Shown: piece by piece, positions 9,527-17,630 of the stretch
Numbering within the stretch: position 1 is the stretch's first letter
Layout of the letters: each line of letters starts with the position of its first letter
NCBI GenBank assembly: GCA_030153935.1
Contig: JASKKX010000006.1
Span: 1 to 42,634, forward strand
Reading direction: 5' to 3'
DNA length: 42,634 nt
Source: Verrucomicrobiota bacterium
Lineage (GTDB): Bacteria; Verrucomicrobiota; Kiritimatiellia; Kiritimatiellales; Tichowtungiaceae
Position numbers and translations under genes: made by a program
Notes under the pieces: generated by a model
Seen by the model: only the letters and a program-made list of their open reading frames with translations
Told to the model about the DNA's origin: nothing
The model's database searches: none

Positions 9527-10372
9527 ATGATTGATTTACATTCTCATTCACTGTTTTCCGACGGCTCAAATACTCCTGAGGAGCTGCTGGCTCTGGCGGA
9601 GCAGGGGGGGGTGACCGCGCTCGCCCTGACGGATCACGATACGACGGATGGGTTAGAGCGTTTTACGGCAGCCGGACAGAGCAGTTCCGTCCGGACCGTC
9701 CCGGGAATTGAACTGAGTGCGGAGTTTGGTGAAATCACGTTGCATATCCTGGGTTATCTTTTTGACCCGGCTGCTGCGGAACTGCAGACCGCGCTTCAAT
9801 GGGTACGCCAGGGCCGTGAAGAGCGGAATTTTCAAATATTGGAAAAATTAAATCGCCAGGGCTACAGCCTCACGTACGAAGAGGTTCGTGAACAGTCCGG
9901 CGATGATTTAATCGGCCGTCCGCATTTTGCCGCTGCACTGATTAAAAAAGGACACTTTAAACAGAAAGATAAAGTTTTCCAGCAACTGCTCGGGAAAGGG
10001 AAAGCCGCCTATGTCGACCGCCGCCGGCTGGAACCCGAAGCATGTGTTGAGTTGATTCATAAAGCAGGCGGCGTCGCTGTGATTGCCCATCCCGGGCAGA
10101 TGAAAGTCACTTCAAGCCGTCTGCGCCGTCTGGTAAAACGGCTGAAAGAACACGGACTCGGCGGACTCGAAGTATGGCACCCGACACATAAGCCGTACCA
10201 GTCCCTCTCTTTTCTGCGTATCTGCGAGGATTTTGCTCTCGCGGCCACCGGCGGCAGTGATTTTCACGGTGCGCTCACGCCCGATCTTTCCCTCGGCCGC
10301 GGCTTCGGCGATCTTTGCGTTCCGGACACGGTTCTGGACGAACTTCTCGTTCGATGCAGCCGTTCTGTTTAG
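9527..10372 (+). CDS. PHP-domain metal-dependent phosphoesterase (TrpH/YciV/RNase AM type)
   Basis: Family members hydrolyse 3',5'-nucleoside bisphosphates or the 5' ends of short RNAs using a trinuclear metal site. The 281-residue protein shows the full set of PHP motifs: DLHSHSLFSDG at the N-terminus, LTDHDT about residue 38, GIELSAE about 61, GRPHFAAAL about 127, VIAHPG about 187 and GGSDFHG near 246. The start is set by the motif at residue 3; no convincing Shine-Dalgarno precedes it (the upstream stretch is A-rich). It is divergent from transketolase across a 156-bp AT-rich spacer that should hold both promoters, though no clear hexamers were found. The exact substrate cannot be read from sequence. 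Confidence 0.88.
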   Translation: MIDLHSHSLFSDGSNTPEELLALAEQGGVTALALTDHDTTDGLERFTAAGQSSSVRTVPGIELSAEFGEITLHILGYLFDPAAAELQTALQWVRQGREERNFQILEKLNRQGYSLTYEEVREQSGDDLIGRPHFAAALIKKGHFKQKDKVFQQLLGKGKAAYVDRRRLEPEACVELIHKAGGVAVIAHPGQMKVTSSRLRRLVKRLKEHGLGGLEVWHPTHKPYQSLSFLRICEDFALAATGGSDFHGALTPDLSLGRGFGDLCVPDTVLDELLVRCSRSV

Positions 10373-10731
10373 AGCCTGTCCCAAAAAGGCGGTTTTTTTC
10401 CGGCGGGTCGTGATATCGACCGCAACGTTCCCTTCAACGATGAAGAACTCGGGTGGGGGGCGGACCGTCTTCACTTTGCGTCCGGTCATCATTGCACACC
10501 GGTTTGAGGCCCTTGAACAGGCTTTGCGTTTTTTCCGGTTAAAGAATCGTCTCTCAGATCGGTCGGATCAGATAATGGCGTTTGCCTGAAGACAGGGTTT
10601 TACCGGATCGACTATATTAATTGAATGCATCTGTTTAATTTTCAGCGTCTTGGGGTAATTCTGTACTTAAACAGTTTAACCGGACGCTGTGATCCTGATT
10701 GTGAAAAATTCCAACGAAATGCATTTCTCTT
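10373..10731. other. 359-bp non-coding stretch between convergent PHP and pfkA units
   Basis: No credible gene, tRNA or strong terminator was found. A minus-strand reading frame runs from here into the PHP gene but shows no family features and overlaps a real gene, so it is treated as a shadow. The right half is AT-rich. Confidence 0.5.
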
Positions 10732-10860
10732 TTAATCTGCCGATTTGATTTTTTTTGGTTTGCAGAGAAGATTCTTTTTTTTGCTCACGGCAGCGCATTT
10801 TTTACATTTAAACCGTCCGGGCTTTTCTTTGTGCTCAGATTTTCCTTTTAGGCAGCTCAT
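10732..10860 (-). CDS. Small Lys/Cys-rich protein, probable zinc-binding, 42 aa
   Basis: A short reading frame directly downstream of pfkA on the same strand: its ATG is 20 nt after the pfkA stop, with GGGAGG about 7 nt upstream. The product begins MSCLKGKSEHK and contains FKCKKCAAVSKKKNLLC, i.e. a CxxC pair followed by a third Cys, plus a Cys at position 3. About one third of residues are Lys. This looks like a half zinc-ribbon or knuckle that could bind nucleic acid, but no function is known to me. Good ribosome site, operon position and Cys spacing argue that it is real. It probably shares the pfkA transcript. Confidence 0.75.
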   Translation of the reverse strand: MSCLKGKSEHKEKPGRFKCKKCAAVSKKKNLLCKPKKIKSAD

Positions 10861-10880
10861 GGCGGATCCTCCCAATCTGT

Positions 10881-11993
10881 TCAGTTTCCCATACAGGTGT
10901 CAACCAGCCGGGCGGTTTCAATCCAGGGGTGATTATCAGGTACGATGCGGGTAATGCCCGCAACTTTCTGCAGCGGAACGGAGACACATTGCTGCCCGCG
11001 TACAGCGACCATGACGTTGTAGACTCCTTCCGCAAGAAGCTGCCCGGCTTTGGTTCCCAGCCGCGTGCAGAGCAATCGATCATTCGGCGACGGTACGCCG
11101 CCGCGCTGGACGTGACCCAGGGAAGTGACTCGCGCATCGATGCCGGACAACTGCTGGATTTCACGGGCAAGCCGGCTGGCTTTGGGTTCCCGAATCAGTA
11201 CAACGCCGTCTTTTTCCTTATGAATGGGGTGAGGTGTTTTTTTCTTTTTTTTGTCGCCGTTTAAAGCGGCTTCTTCTTTTGACAAAGCACCTTCTGCGAC
11301 GGCAATGATCGAAAACCGTTTATTATGGTGACGGCGCGTCACGATGTGTTCTACAACCTGTTCCAGGTCGTAAGGGATTTCCGGAATGAGGATGACGTCC
11401 GCGCCGCCGGCAATGCCGGCGCCGAGCGTCAGCCATCCGGCCTGATGCCCCATGATTTCGCAGATAATCACCCGATGATGGCTGGTGGCCGTCGTGTGCA
11501 GGCGGTCGATCGCTTCTGTGGCGATCAGCATGGCGGAGTCGAAGCCGAAGGTGATATCGGTTTGGGCCACATCATTATCAATGGTTTTCGGCAGCGTCAG
11601 GACATTGATTCCGCCTTTTTCATGCAGCCGCAGAGCGTTTTTCTGCGTGCCGTTTCCGCCGAGACAGACCAAGCAGTCGATCTGCATTTTTTTGAGATTG
11701 GCGACAGCGACATCTGTCATATCCATGATTTTGCCGCCCATGTTCATTTTGTGCGGTTTGTCTCGACTGGATCCGAGAAAGGTTCCGCCGCGCGTCAGAA
11801 TTCCGCTGACAGCGGCGTCCTCCAGCGGGATGGTCCGGTTTTCAACCAGACCGCGAAAACCGTCCTGAATACCGATAACTGTTGTGCCGTTATACAGGGC
11901 GGCTTTGGCGACTCCGCGAATGGCGGCATTAAGTCCCGGACAGTCTCCGCCGGAAGTCAGGATGCCGATACGTCGGGTATGATTAGCTGCCAT
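10881..11993 (-). CDS. pfkA: 6-phosphofructokinase
   Basis: Phosphorylates fructose 6-phosphate in glycolysis. The 370-residue protein starts at the ATG at 11991-11993, with AAGGAA about 8 nt upstream; a TTG two codons earlier is a weaker choice. Visible motifs: GILTSGGDCPGLNAAIRG (nucleotide-binding N-terminus), GGTFLGSSR, GGNGT (112-116), LPKTIDND (134-141) with the catalytic Asp, and EIMGHQAGW. In E. coli numbering, Gly at 104 suggests ATP rather than pyrophosphate use, while Lys at 124 is typical of the PPi/actinobacterial-type branch. Asn replaces the acidic residue that binds magnesium at 103. Phosphoryl donor is therefore ATP by preference, not certain. Followed by a 42-residue protein gene in the same unit. 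Confidence 0.93.
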   Translation of the reverse strand: MAANHTRRIGILTSGGDCPGLNAAIRGVAKAALYNGTTVIGIQDGFRGLVENRTIPLEDAAVSGILTRGGTFLGSSRDKPHKMNMGGKIMDMTDVAVANLKKMQIDCLVCLGGNGTQKNALRLHEKGGINVLTLPKTIDNDVAQTDITFGFDSAMLIATEAIDRLHTTATSHHRVIICEIMGHQAGWLTLGAGIAGGADVILIPEIPYDLEQVVEHIVTRRHHNKRFSIIAVAEGALSKEEAALNGDKKKKKTPHPIHKEKDGVVLIREPKASRLAREIQQLSGIDARVTSLGHVQRGGVPSPNDRLLCTRLGTKAGQLLAEGVYNVMVAVRGQQCVSVPLQKVAGITRIVPDNHPWIETARLVDTCMGN

Positions 11994-12062
11994 GGTCAAT
12001 TCCTTCTCTCTGTCTCAGGATATGTCTGATCAACGGGCGTGACAATATAAAAGAAGCAAAGC

Positions 12063-14186
12063 TCATTTTTTATCTGCCGGGCGATGGGGACGCAAGGTGG
12101 TGCGGGTTAGCCGTGCCGCATTACGGACCGCTTCACAGGCCTGTTCATAGAAGAACTGCTGGCTGTTTATTTTTTTCTTCTTCCGACCGGGAAGTGCTGC
12201 GGTACGGACGTAGGTTCCATCGGAGAGGAGTGTCCAGCTTTTAACCGTATCGTCGCAGTGGGTTTTGATGATTTGAATCAGTCGCTGACGGCTTGGAGGG
12301 TCTTCAATCGGAATCATCAGTTCGACCCGCCGGTCGAGATTACGCGGCATCCAGTCGGCGCTGGATATGAAAACTTTTTCTTCGCCGTTTCGATAGAAGT
12401 AGAAAATGCGGGCATGTTCGAGATAACGGCCGACGATGCTGATGACGGTAATATTTTTGCTCAGATCCGGTATGCCGGGCTGCAGGCAGCAGATGCCACG
12501 CACGTTGAGTTTGATGCGCACACCGGCCTGCGAGGCTTCGTAGAGCTTTTCGATGAGGATTTCATCAACCAAGGAGTTCATTTTAAGCAGAATCTGTGCT
12601 TTTTGTCCCTGCCGGCTGCGCTCGATTTCCCCGTCGATCAGTTCGATCAGCCGGTTGCGAATCGACAGCGGTGCCATGCAGATTTTACGCAGACCGGAGG
12701 GCTGAGAATAGCCGCAGACTGCGTTGAAGAAGGCAGAGGCATCCGATCCGAGGGCATCGTCGCAGGTCATGAAACTGATATCGCTGTAGAGTTTGGCGGT
12801 GGAATCGTTGTAGTTGCCGGTTCCGTAATGGACGTAGCGCACAATACCCTGCAGTTCGCGCCGAACGATCAGGCAGACTTTGGCGTGTGTTTTGAGCCCC
12901 TGTACTCCGTAGACAACCTGCACTCCGGCTTGTTCCAGACGTTGCGCCCAGTTGATGTTGCGTTCTTCGTCGAAGCGGGCCTTGAGCTCGACGAGCGCGG
13001 TGACCGACTTGCCTGTTTCAGCGGCATCTGCCAGCGCTGCGATGATCGGGCTTGCGCTGCTGGTGCGGTAGAGAACCTGTTTAATAGCCAATACAGAAGG
13101 GTCGCGCGCCGCTTCTTCAATCAGCCGGACAACCGGGTCGAAGCTTTCATACGGGTGGTAAAGCAGGATGTCGGCAGCGGCAATCTGCTCAACCATCGGC
13201 TGATGCCGGTCAATTTGCGGTGAAGGCTGCGGATACCAGTCCTCCGACTTGAGTTCACTGAATCCTTCAATCTGGGCGAGGGGCATGAAATCTTTCAGAT
13301 TCAGCGGCCCATTGATTCGGAAAACGTCGGATGGCGGGGTGTCCAGAAGAGACCCAAGGAAATTCTGCATGGAACGGGACGCGGAGGCCTCGATTTCGAG
13401 ACGAACGCAGTTGCTCCACCGACGCTCTTCAAGAATGGACGCCATACCGGAAAGCAAATCAGAGGCTTCATCCTCCCGTACCTCGATATCTGCATTGCGG
13501 GTCACGCGGAAGAGGGCGCATTCCAGCGCGGTAAGACCGCTGAACCAGCGTCCGATATGTTTTTTGATTACATCTTCGATCAGGATAAATACATGACTGT
13601 TTTCCGCGGGAAGGGAGATGAACCGTTCGAGCGGTTTTCCCAGAGACAGGACTGCGTAACGGTCCTCTGTTTCACCGGACTCGGGAGGAAAGCGGACAAG
13701 CAGGTAAAGTGTGAGATTCTGCAGGGCGGGCGTCGGCAGTTTTTCCTGCAGAGCAACCGGTGTAATTACAGGATAAATTTCGTCGCTGAACAGCCGCATA
13801 AGATACTGTTCCTGCTCGCCGTTGAGTTCCTCCGGCTTGATACGCACGATGCCCCCGGCAGCCAGTGCCGGTTCCAGGCTGTTTGTATAGCAGTCGTACT
13901 GCTCATCGATCATTTGACGGGTTCGTTTCTGGATGGCCTCCAGCTGCATTCGAGGAGTAAGCCCGGACGCATCAGCTTTGCGTTTTCCTGCTTTACGGAC
14001 CAACTGCAACCCCCCGACGCGCACCATAAAAAATTCATCCAGATTCGAGGCTGTGATCGACAGAAATTTCAGCCTCTCCAGCAGAGGATTCCGCGGATCT
14101 TTAGCTTCTTCCAGTACCCGTTGGTTGAAATCAATCCAGCTGAGTTCGCGATTAAAAAACTTTTTTGGTTTACTCGACATCATCAT
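12063..14186 (-). CDS. ppk: Polyphosphate kinase 1
   Basis: Reversibly polymerises the gamma-phosphate of ATP into inorganic polyphosphate. The 707-residue length and domain order match Ppk1: N-terminal FFNRELSWIDFN and SNLDEFFMVRVGG, the head domain, and two phospholipase-D-like catalytic halves. The phospho-accepting His lies in KTHAKVCLI and the second catalytic His in YLEHARIF. The gene begins with three consecutive ATG codons one base after the ppx stop and has no strong ribosome site, so it is probably translated by coupling to ppx. The C-terminal 35 residues are rich in Lys, Arg and aromatic residues. Making and breaking polyphosphate are thus encoded in one operon. Confidence 0.96.
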   Translation of the reverse strand: MMMSSKPKKFFNRELSWIDFNQRVLEEAKDPRNPLLERLKFLSITASNLDEFFMVRVGGLQLVRKAGKRKADASGLTPRMQLEAIQKRTRQMIDEQYDCYTNSLEPALAAGGIVRIKPEELNGEQEQYLMRLFSDEIYPVITPVALQEKLPTPALQNLTLYLLVRFPPESGETEDRYAVLSLGKPLERFISLPAENSHVFILIEDVIKKHIGRWFSGLTALECALFRVTRNADIEVREDEASDLLSGMASILEERRWSNCVRLEIEASASRSMQNFLGSLLDTPPSDVFRINGPLNLKDFMPLAQIEGFSELKSEDWYPQPSPQIDRHQPMVEQIAAADILLYHPYESFDPVVRLIEEAARDPSVLAIKQVLYRTSSASPIIAALADAAETGKSVTALVELKARFDEERNINWAQRLEQAGVQVVYGVQGLKTHAKVCLIVRRELQGIVRYVHYGTGNYNDSTAKLYSDISFMTCDDALGSDASAFFNAVCGYSQPSGLRKICMAPLSIRNRLIELIDGEIERSRQGQKAQILLKMNSLVDEILIEKLYEASQAGVRIKLNVRGICCLQPGIPDLSKNITVISIVGRYLEHARIFYFYRNGEEKVFISSADWMPRNLDRRVELMIPIEDPPSRQRLIQIIKTHCDDTVKSWTLLSDGTYVRTAALPGRKKKKINSQQFFYEQACEAVRNAARLTRTTLRPHRPADKK

Positions 14187-14187
14187 G

Positions 14188-15789
14188 TTATTTTCGTCTG
14201 GGACTTCGTTTCACAAGGAGCGCACGTTTTCCGTAGACCTGTTCAAAAAGATCGGATTTTTCACTGACGGCAATTTCTTCCACGGCGCAGTCACGCAGGT
14301 TGGAAACGCCGATCTGCAGGCGATCCGGAAACAGTAAAAACTGCGGATTGCGGATTCGCTGCACGTGCCCCCGATCCAGCCCATCCGCCACTCGAAGGAT
14401 CGCCGCGAGTTTGCTGACACGCAGGCGATTGACGCGCGTCAGGCGGGTATAATCAGTATGTGTTGAGCGAGGCAGTGCGCTGCGATGGTAGCGAACAGTC
14501 AATGCGGTGATCGTCCGATCCTGCTGACTCAGCCCGAAAATATCGCTGTTTTCAATTAGGTAGCGGCTGTGTTTGTGATGACTGCGGTTGCTGATGAAGG
14601 TTCCGATATCATGCAGCAGTGCGGCAACCGTCAGAATGGTCTCGTAACGCGGCAGCATTTTGTGTTCGTCCTGCATTACCCGGAAAATATCGCGGGCACG
14701 GGCGGCCACGTTTTCAGCATGGTCCTGATCGAACTGGTACCGCCGTCCGATTTCAACGGCAGAATGAATGATCTGCTGAGTGAACCGTTCGTCCCAGGCG
14801 CCTCCGGCGGCCATTTCCTGCAGCAGCCCGTCGCGCATGGAGGATGCTCCGATATAGACGGTTTTGCAATTCAGCATCTGCGGGATACTTTGCATAACCA
14901 GCAGCGCGGGACCCAGCGATTCCGCCGCTGCAAACGGCAGATGATATTCTTTCACCAGCTCCTCAACCGGCATCTCCAGACTCTGATCGGTGAAGCGCGC
15001 CAGTGTTGAGACCCGCAGGGACACAGACGGACGGGAATTCCATCCCGGTTTAATCTGATCCGCAGCCAGACGGGCATCTCCACCGAGAATCAGAATTTTC
15101 ATCTCTTTTTCATTCGCAAAGGGTTCGATAATCGGGCGGATTCCGGTGCGGATTTCACCCTCAATCAGATCGCGGAAACGAGCCGTCGGCAGGTACACGT
15201 CTTCCAGCATTTCACGCGTTCTGAAGGAGCCGAAGCGGTAGGTGTGGGCAAACAGGACGGTTCCGTCGCGCAGTCCCAGTGCAGTGGTATTGCCTCCGCC
15301 CACTTCTACGGCCAGCAGATTTCCTTTGCAGAGCGATGGATCCATTTGCAGAAGCGGCAGGATACTGAAATAGGTCAGACGATTGATTTCCGCCGTATCG
15401 ATGACCTCGACATTGATGCCGCTGGCCATGAAAATCCGATCGAGCAATACATCGCTGTTGGCGGCTTCGGCCACGGCGCTGGTTGCGACGGCGCGGACAC
15501 AGGCCGGGTCGGTTATCTGATATTGACGCAGCATCTCGCTGAAATCGCGGCAGACCCGCACACAGGCTTCAATTGTTTCTGAGCTGATCTTTCCTGAACT
15601 GAATGTATCACGGCCCAGATTCACGCTTTGTTCCAGAAACTCCAGTGTACGGGCCGGATTGCCGGAATCGATTTCGGCAATCATCATTCGGGCGGCTGTG
15701 GCTCCGATGTCAATGACAGCCCGAATGGCCGGTGGAGTGCTCTTTTTCTGATGTGTTTTTGTTTCGGGTTTCATACAACAACCTAACAT
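14188..15789 (-). CDS. ppx: Exopolyphosphatase / guanosine pentaphosphatase, Ppx/GppA family with HD domain
   Basis: Releases phosphate from polyphosphate chains or pppGpp. At 533 residues it has the sugar-kinase/Hsp70-like two-lobed core (AVIDIGATAARMMIAEI near residue 24, VATSAVAEAANS, VEVGGGNTTAL) and a C-terminal HD module (AALLHDIG, then HHKHSRYLI), as in long Ppx/GppA proteins. The phosphate loop reads EVGGGNTT instead of the common DIGGGSTE, so its catalytic Glu position should be checked. Two starts are possible: the first ATG at 15789 or Met6 at 15774; neither has a clear ribosome site. The ppk gene follows after one base. Confidence 0.92.
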   Translation of the reverse strand: MLGCCMKPETKTHQKKSTPPAIRAVIDIGATAARMMIAEIDSGNPARTLEFLEQSVNLGRDTFSSGKISSETIEACVRVCRDFSEMLRQYQITDPACVRAVATSAVAEAANSDVLLDRIFMASGINVEVIDTAEINRLTYFSILPLLQMDPSLCKGNLLAVEVGGGNTTALGLRDGTVLFAHTYRFGSFRTREMLEDVYLPTARFRDLIEGEIRTGIRPIIEPFANEKEMKILILGGDARLAADQIKPGWNSRPSVSLRVSTLARFTDQSLEMPVEELVKEYHLPFAAAESLGPALLVMQSIPQMLNCKTVYIGASSMRDGLLQEMAAGGAWDERFTQQIIHSAVEIGRRYQFDQDHAENVAARARDIFRVMQDEHKMLPRYETILTVAALLHDIGTFISNRSHHKHSRYLIENSDIFGLSQQDRTITALTVRYHRSALPRSTHTDYTRLTRVNRLRVSKLAAILRVADGLDRGHVQRIRNPQFLLFPDRLQIGVSNLRDCAVEEIAVSEKSDLFEQVYGKRALLVKRSPRRK

Positions 15790-15951
15790 ATCGCACAGAC
15801 AGATATCCGGTTAGCAACTTTATATTAGATGTATGTTAGCATTCAGTTTTGTTTGCCAAAGAAAACTTATTGATTTTCCCACCGGAAAAGGCGGGATCCT
15901 GCAACTTGACCGTGAGAATGAGCAAAGACTTCCGCCGATCGATTTTTAAAT

Positions 15952-16587
15952 TCAATGAGGATGACTTTTATTTCCGGTGAAGAAGAGCGGGAAGGCGATA
16001 TCGCTGAAGCAGCAGGGAACCCAGACGGCAATGAAGAGAAAGAGAATCAGGAAAATGCCCTGAACGAGGCTGAAACCGCCGTCGTGGGAGCGCAGGACGT
16101 GAAAGAGCGAGGCCATGGTGCTGAGCAGCACATGCCCGGCATGCGGAAAATAGGTTTTGCTGGAAAAAAAAGCCGCGCCGATGCCGAGCAGTGCCGCCAG
16201 ATTGATGATGGCCGGCATTTCAGTGATGCCCAAATGAACCTGCACGTGTTCCATGCCGAGAATCAGTTCCGCCCAGTACGGCACAATACAGTCGCTGACG
16301 GTGGCGATGCCGATGGACCCGAAATAGCCGACGAGCACCACGCCCAGCAGGCCGGACACGGAATGCTTTTCTTTGGAGCGGTAGTTGCGATACATCGCGG
16401 CGGTTACCATCGCGCTGAGCACGACGTGCAGTGGATGGGAAAATTCAAACAGGTTTTCCGCCCGCTCGGTGGACAGCACATCTGGAAACCAGTGGCGGAC
16501 TGCCATCATGATCACAACACTGGCCGCCGCGCCCAGCAGGGTGAACGGTCCGTGATGGCGGAGTTCTCTGAGCAGTTCAGATCTCAT
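15952..16587 (-). CDS. Six-helix membrane protein of unknown function
   Basis: 211 residues with about six hydrophobic segments (about 15-35, 50-68, 78-100, 124-140, 147-163, 172-205). Conserved-looking polar residues sit in the membrane parts: several His (SHPLHVV, MEHVQVH, HAGHVL, LFHVL), plus Asp and Cys, hinting at metal or cofactor handling, but no family was recognised. The start overlaps the oxidoreductase stop as ATGA, so it is translationally coupled and is the last gene of the operon led by the E1-KAS III fusion. That context suggests a role with the pathway product, for example in the membrane, but this is inference only. Confidence 0.8.
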   Translation of the reverse strand: MRSELLRELRHHGPFTLLGAAASVVIMMAVRHWFPDVLSTERAENLFEFSHPLHVVLSAMVTAAMYRNYRSKEKHSVSGLLGVVLVGYFGSIGIATVSDCIVPYWAELILGMEHVQVHLGITEMPAIINLAALLGIGAAFFSSKTYFPHAGHVLLSTMASLFHVLRSHDGGFSLVQGIFLILFLFIAVWVPCCFSDIAFPLFFTGNKSHPH

Positions 16588-17618
16588 TGCCGCACCGGCA
16601 CCGTTCCTCCGGTCTGCATGCTTCGAAAAACCGCTTCCGTGAATTCCATGTATTTTACTCCGTCCTCAAAAGAGGTCCGGGTAACCGCCGCGGTGCCACG
16701 AATGGCGGCAATAAATTCCTCTTCCACGTGCCAGCCGCCTTCTTCTTCCGGCGGAATTTCAACCGGAGAAAAGCCGGTGGAACTGCGGCTGTATATGCTG
16801 AGGGCTTCTCCGCGGATCCTCAGCGTTGCTTCACTTCCGTACAGCAGGGCCTCATTCCGGGCGCAGCCCCCGGTGACGGAAGACATCAGCAGTATGGCCT
16901 GCGCGCCGCAGTTCATGTCCGCAATAACGCTCAGGTGATCGGGAATCCGAACCTTTTTCTGAGTGCCTGTTTCGGGGTCAAGCCGGTGCGTGACGGCGAC
17001 TTTTCCTTTTGCAATAACTTCCGAGGCTTCCCCCACCCAGCGCATCAGGGCCTCATACCATATTCCCAGCAGAAGAACATTCATTCCGCTGCGATCGGCA
17101 TCCTGCCGCCAACTGAGTGGGGCATCCCGGTCCAGAAAGGTGCCGGGTGAGGAGAACAGCTCAATGGCCAGCAGGTCGCCTAAACGACCTTCCTTCAATA
17201 GACGGATGACCGTTTGGTCCACTTTGAGAGTGATGGGTGACGGGACAATTTGTGCAACCTGTTCCGGATGCTGTTCGGCCGCAGCCAGCATGCGGCGTGC
17301 TTCGTCGGCATTCATGGCCATGCGGGCTTCGCACAGGACGTGCTTCCCGGCCTCCAGTGCGGCCAGGGTGACCGGGCAGTGCATGCAGGGCCAGGTTCCG
17401 ATGACTATGGCGTCCGTATCCGGCGCGGCCACAAGTTCCTCCCAGGAATCATACACGGTCCCGATTGAAAACGTTTCGGCGACACGCTCCGCGGAACTCC
17501 GGCTGCGGTTGGCGACACTGACGATTTCAACGCCATCGATTCGTTGCAGTCCGGGAATATGCATCTTGCGAGTATTGGCGCCGGCGCCGACAATTCCAAT
17601 GCGGACAGGTTGTTTCAT
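16584..17618 (-). CDS. Gfo/Idh/MocA family oxidoreductase
   Basis: NAD(P)-dependent dehydrogenase family acting on sugars, cyclitols and similar alcohols. The 344-residue protein has an N-terminal Rossmann nucleotide motif (GIVGAGANTRKMH, residues 8-20), the IGTWPCMHCPVTLAALEAGK region, and a C-terminal alpha/beta substrate domain. The usual EKP catalytic motif after GKHVL reads CEAR here, so the conserved Lys is missing; the catalytic mode or even activity is uncertain. GGAGGG precedes the ATG by about 5 nt. It begins 12 nt after the fusion gene and overlaps the downstream membrane gene, so all three form one operon. Substrate unknown. Confidence 0.88.
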   Translation of the reverse strand: MKQPVRIGIVGAGANTRKMHIPGLQRIDGVEIVSVANRSRSSAERVAETFSIGTVYDSWEELVAAPDTDAIVIGTWPCMHCPVTLAALEAGKHVLCEARMAMNADEARRMLAAAEQHPEQVAQIVPSPITLKVDQTVIRLLKEGRLGDLLAIELFSSPGTFLDRDAPLSWRQDADRSGMNVLLLGIWYEALMRWVGEASEVIAKGKVAVTHRLDPETGTQKKVRIPDHLSVIADMNCGAQAILLMSSVTGGCARNEALLYGSEATLRIRGEALSIYSRSSTGFSPVEIPPEEEGGWHVEEEFIAAIRGTAAVTRTSFEDGVKYMEFTEAVFRSMQTGGTVPVRQ

Positions 17619-17630
17619 AAGGCCCTCCGG

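Noticed and set aside
10112-10492. Minus-strand 126-residue frame overlapping the PHP gene
   Set aside because: Most of it is antisense to the conserved PHP C-terminus and no family features were seen.
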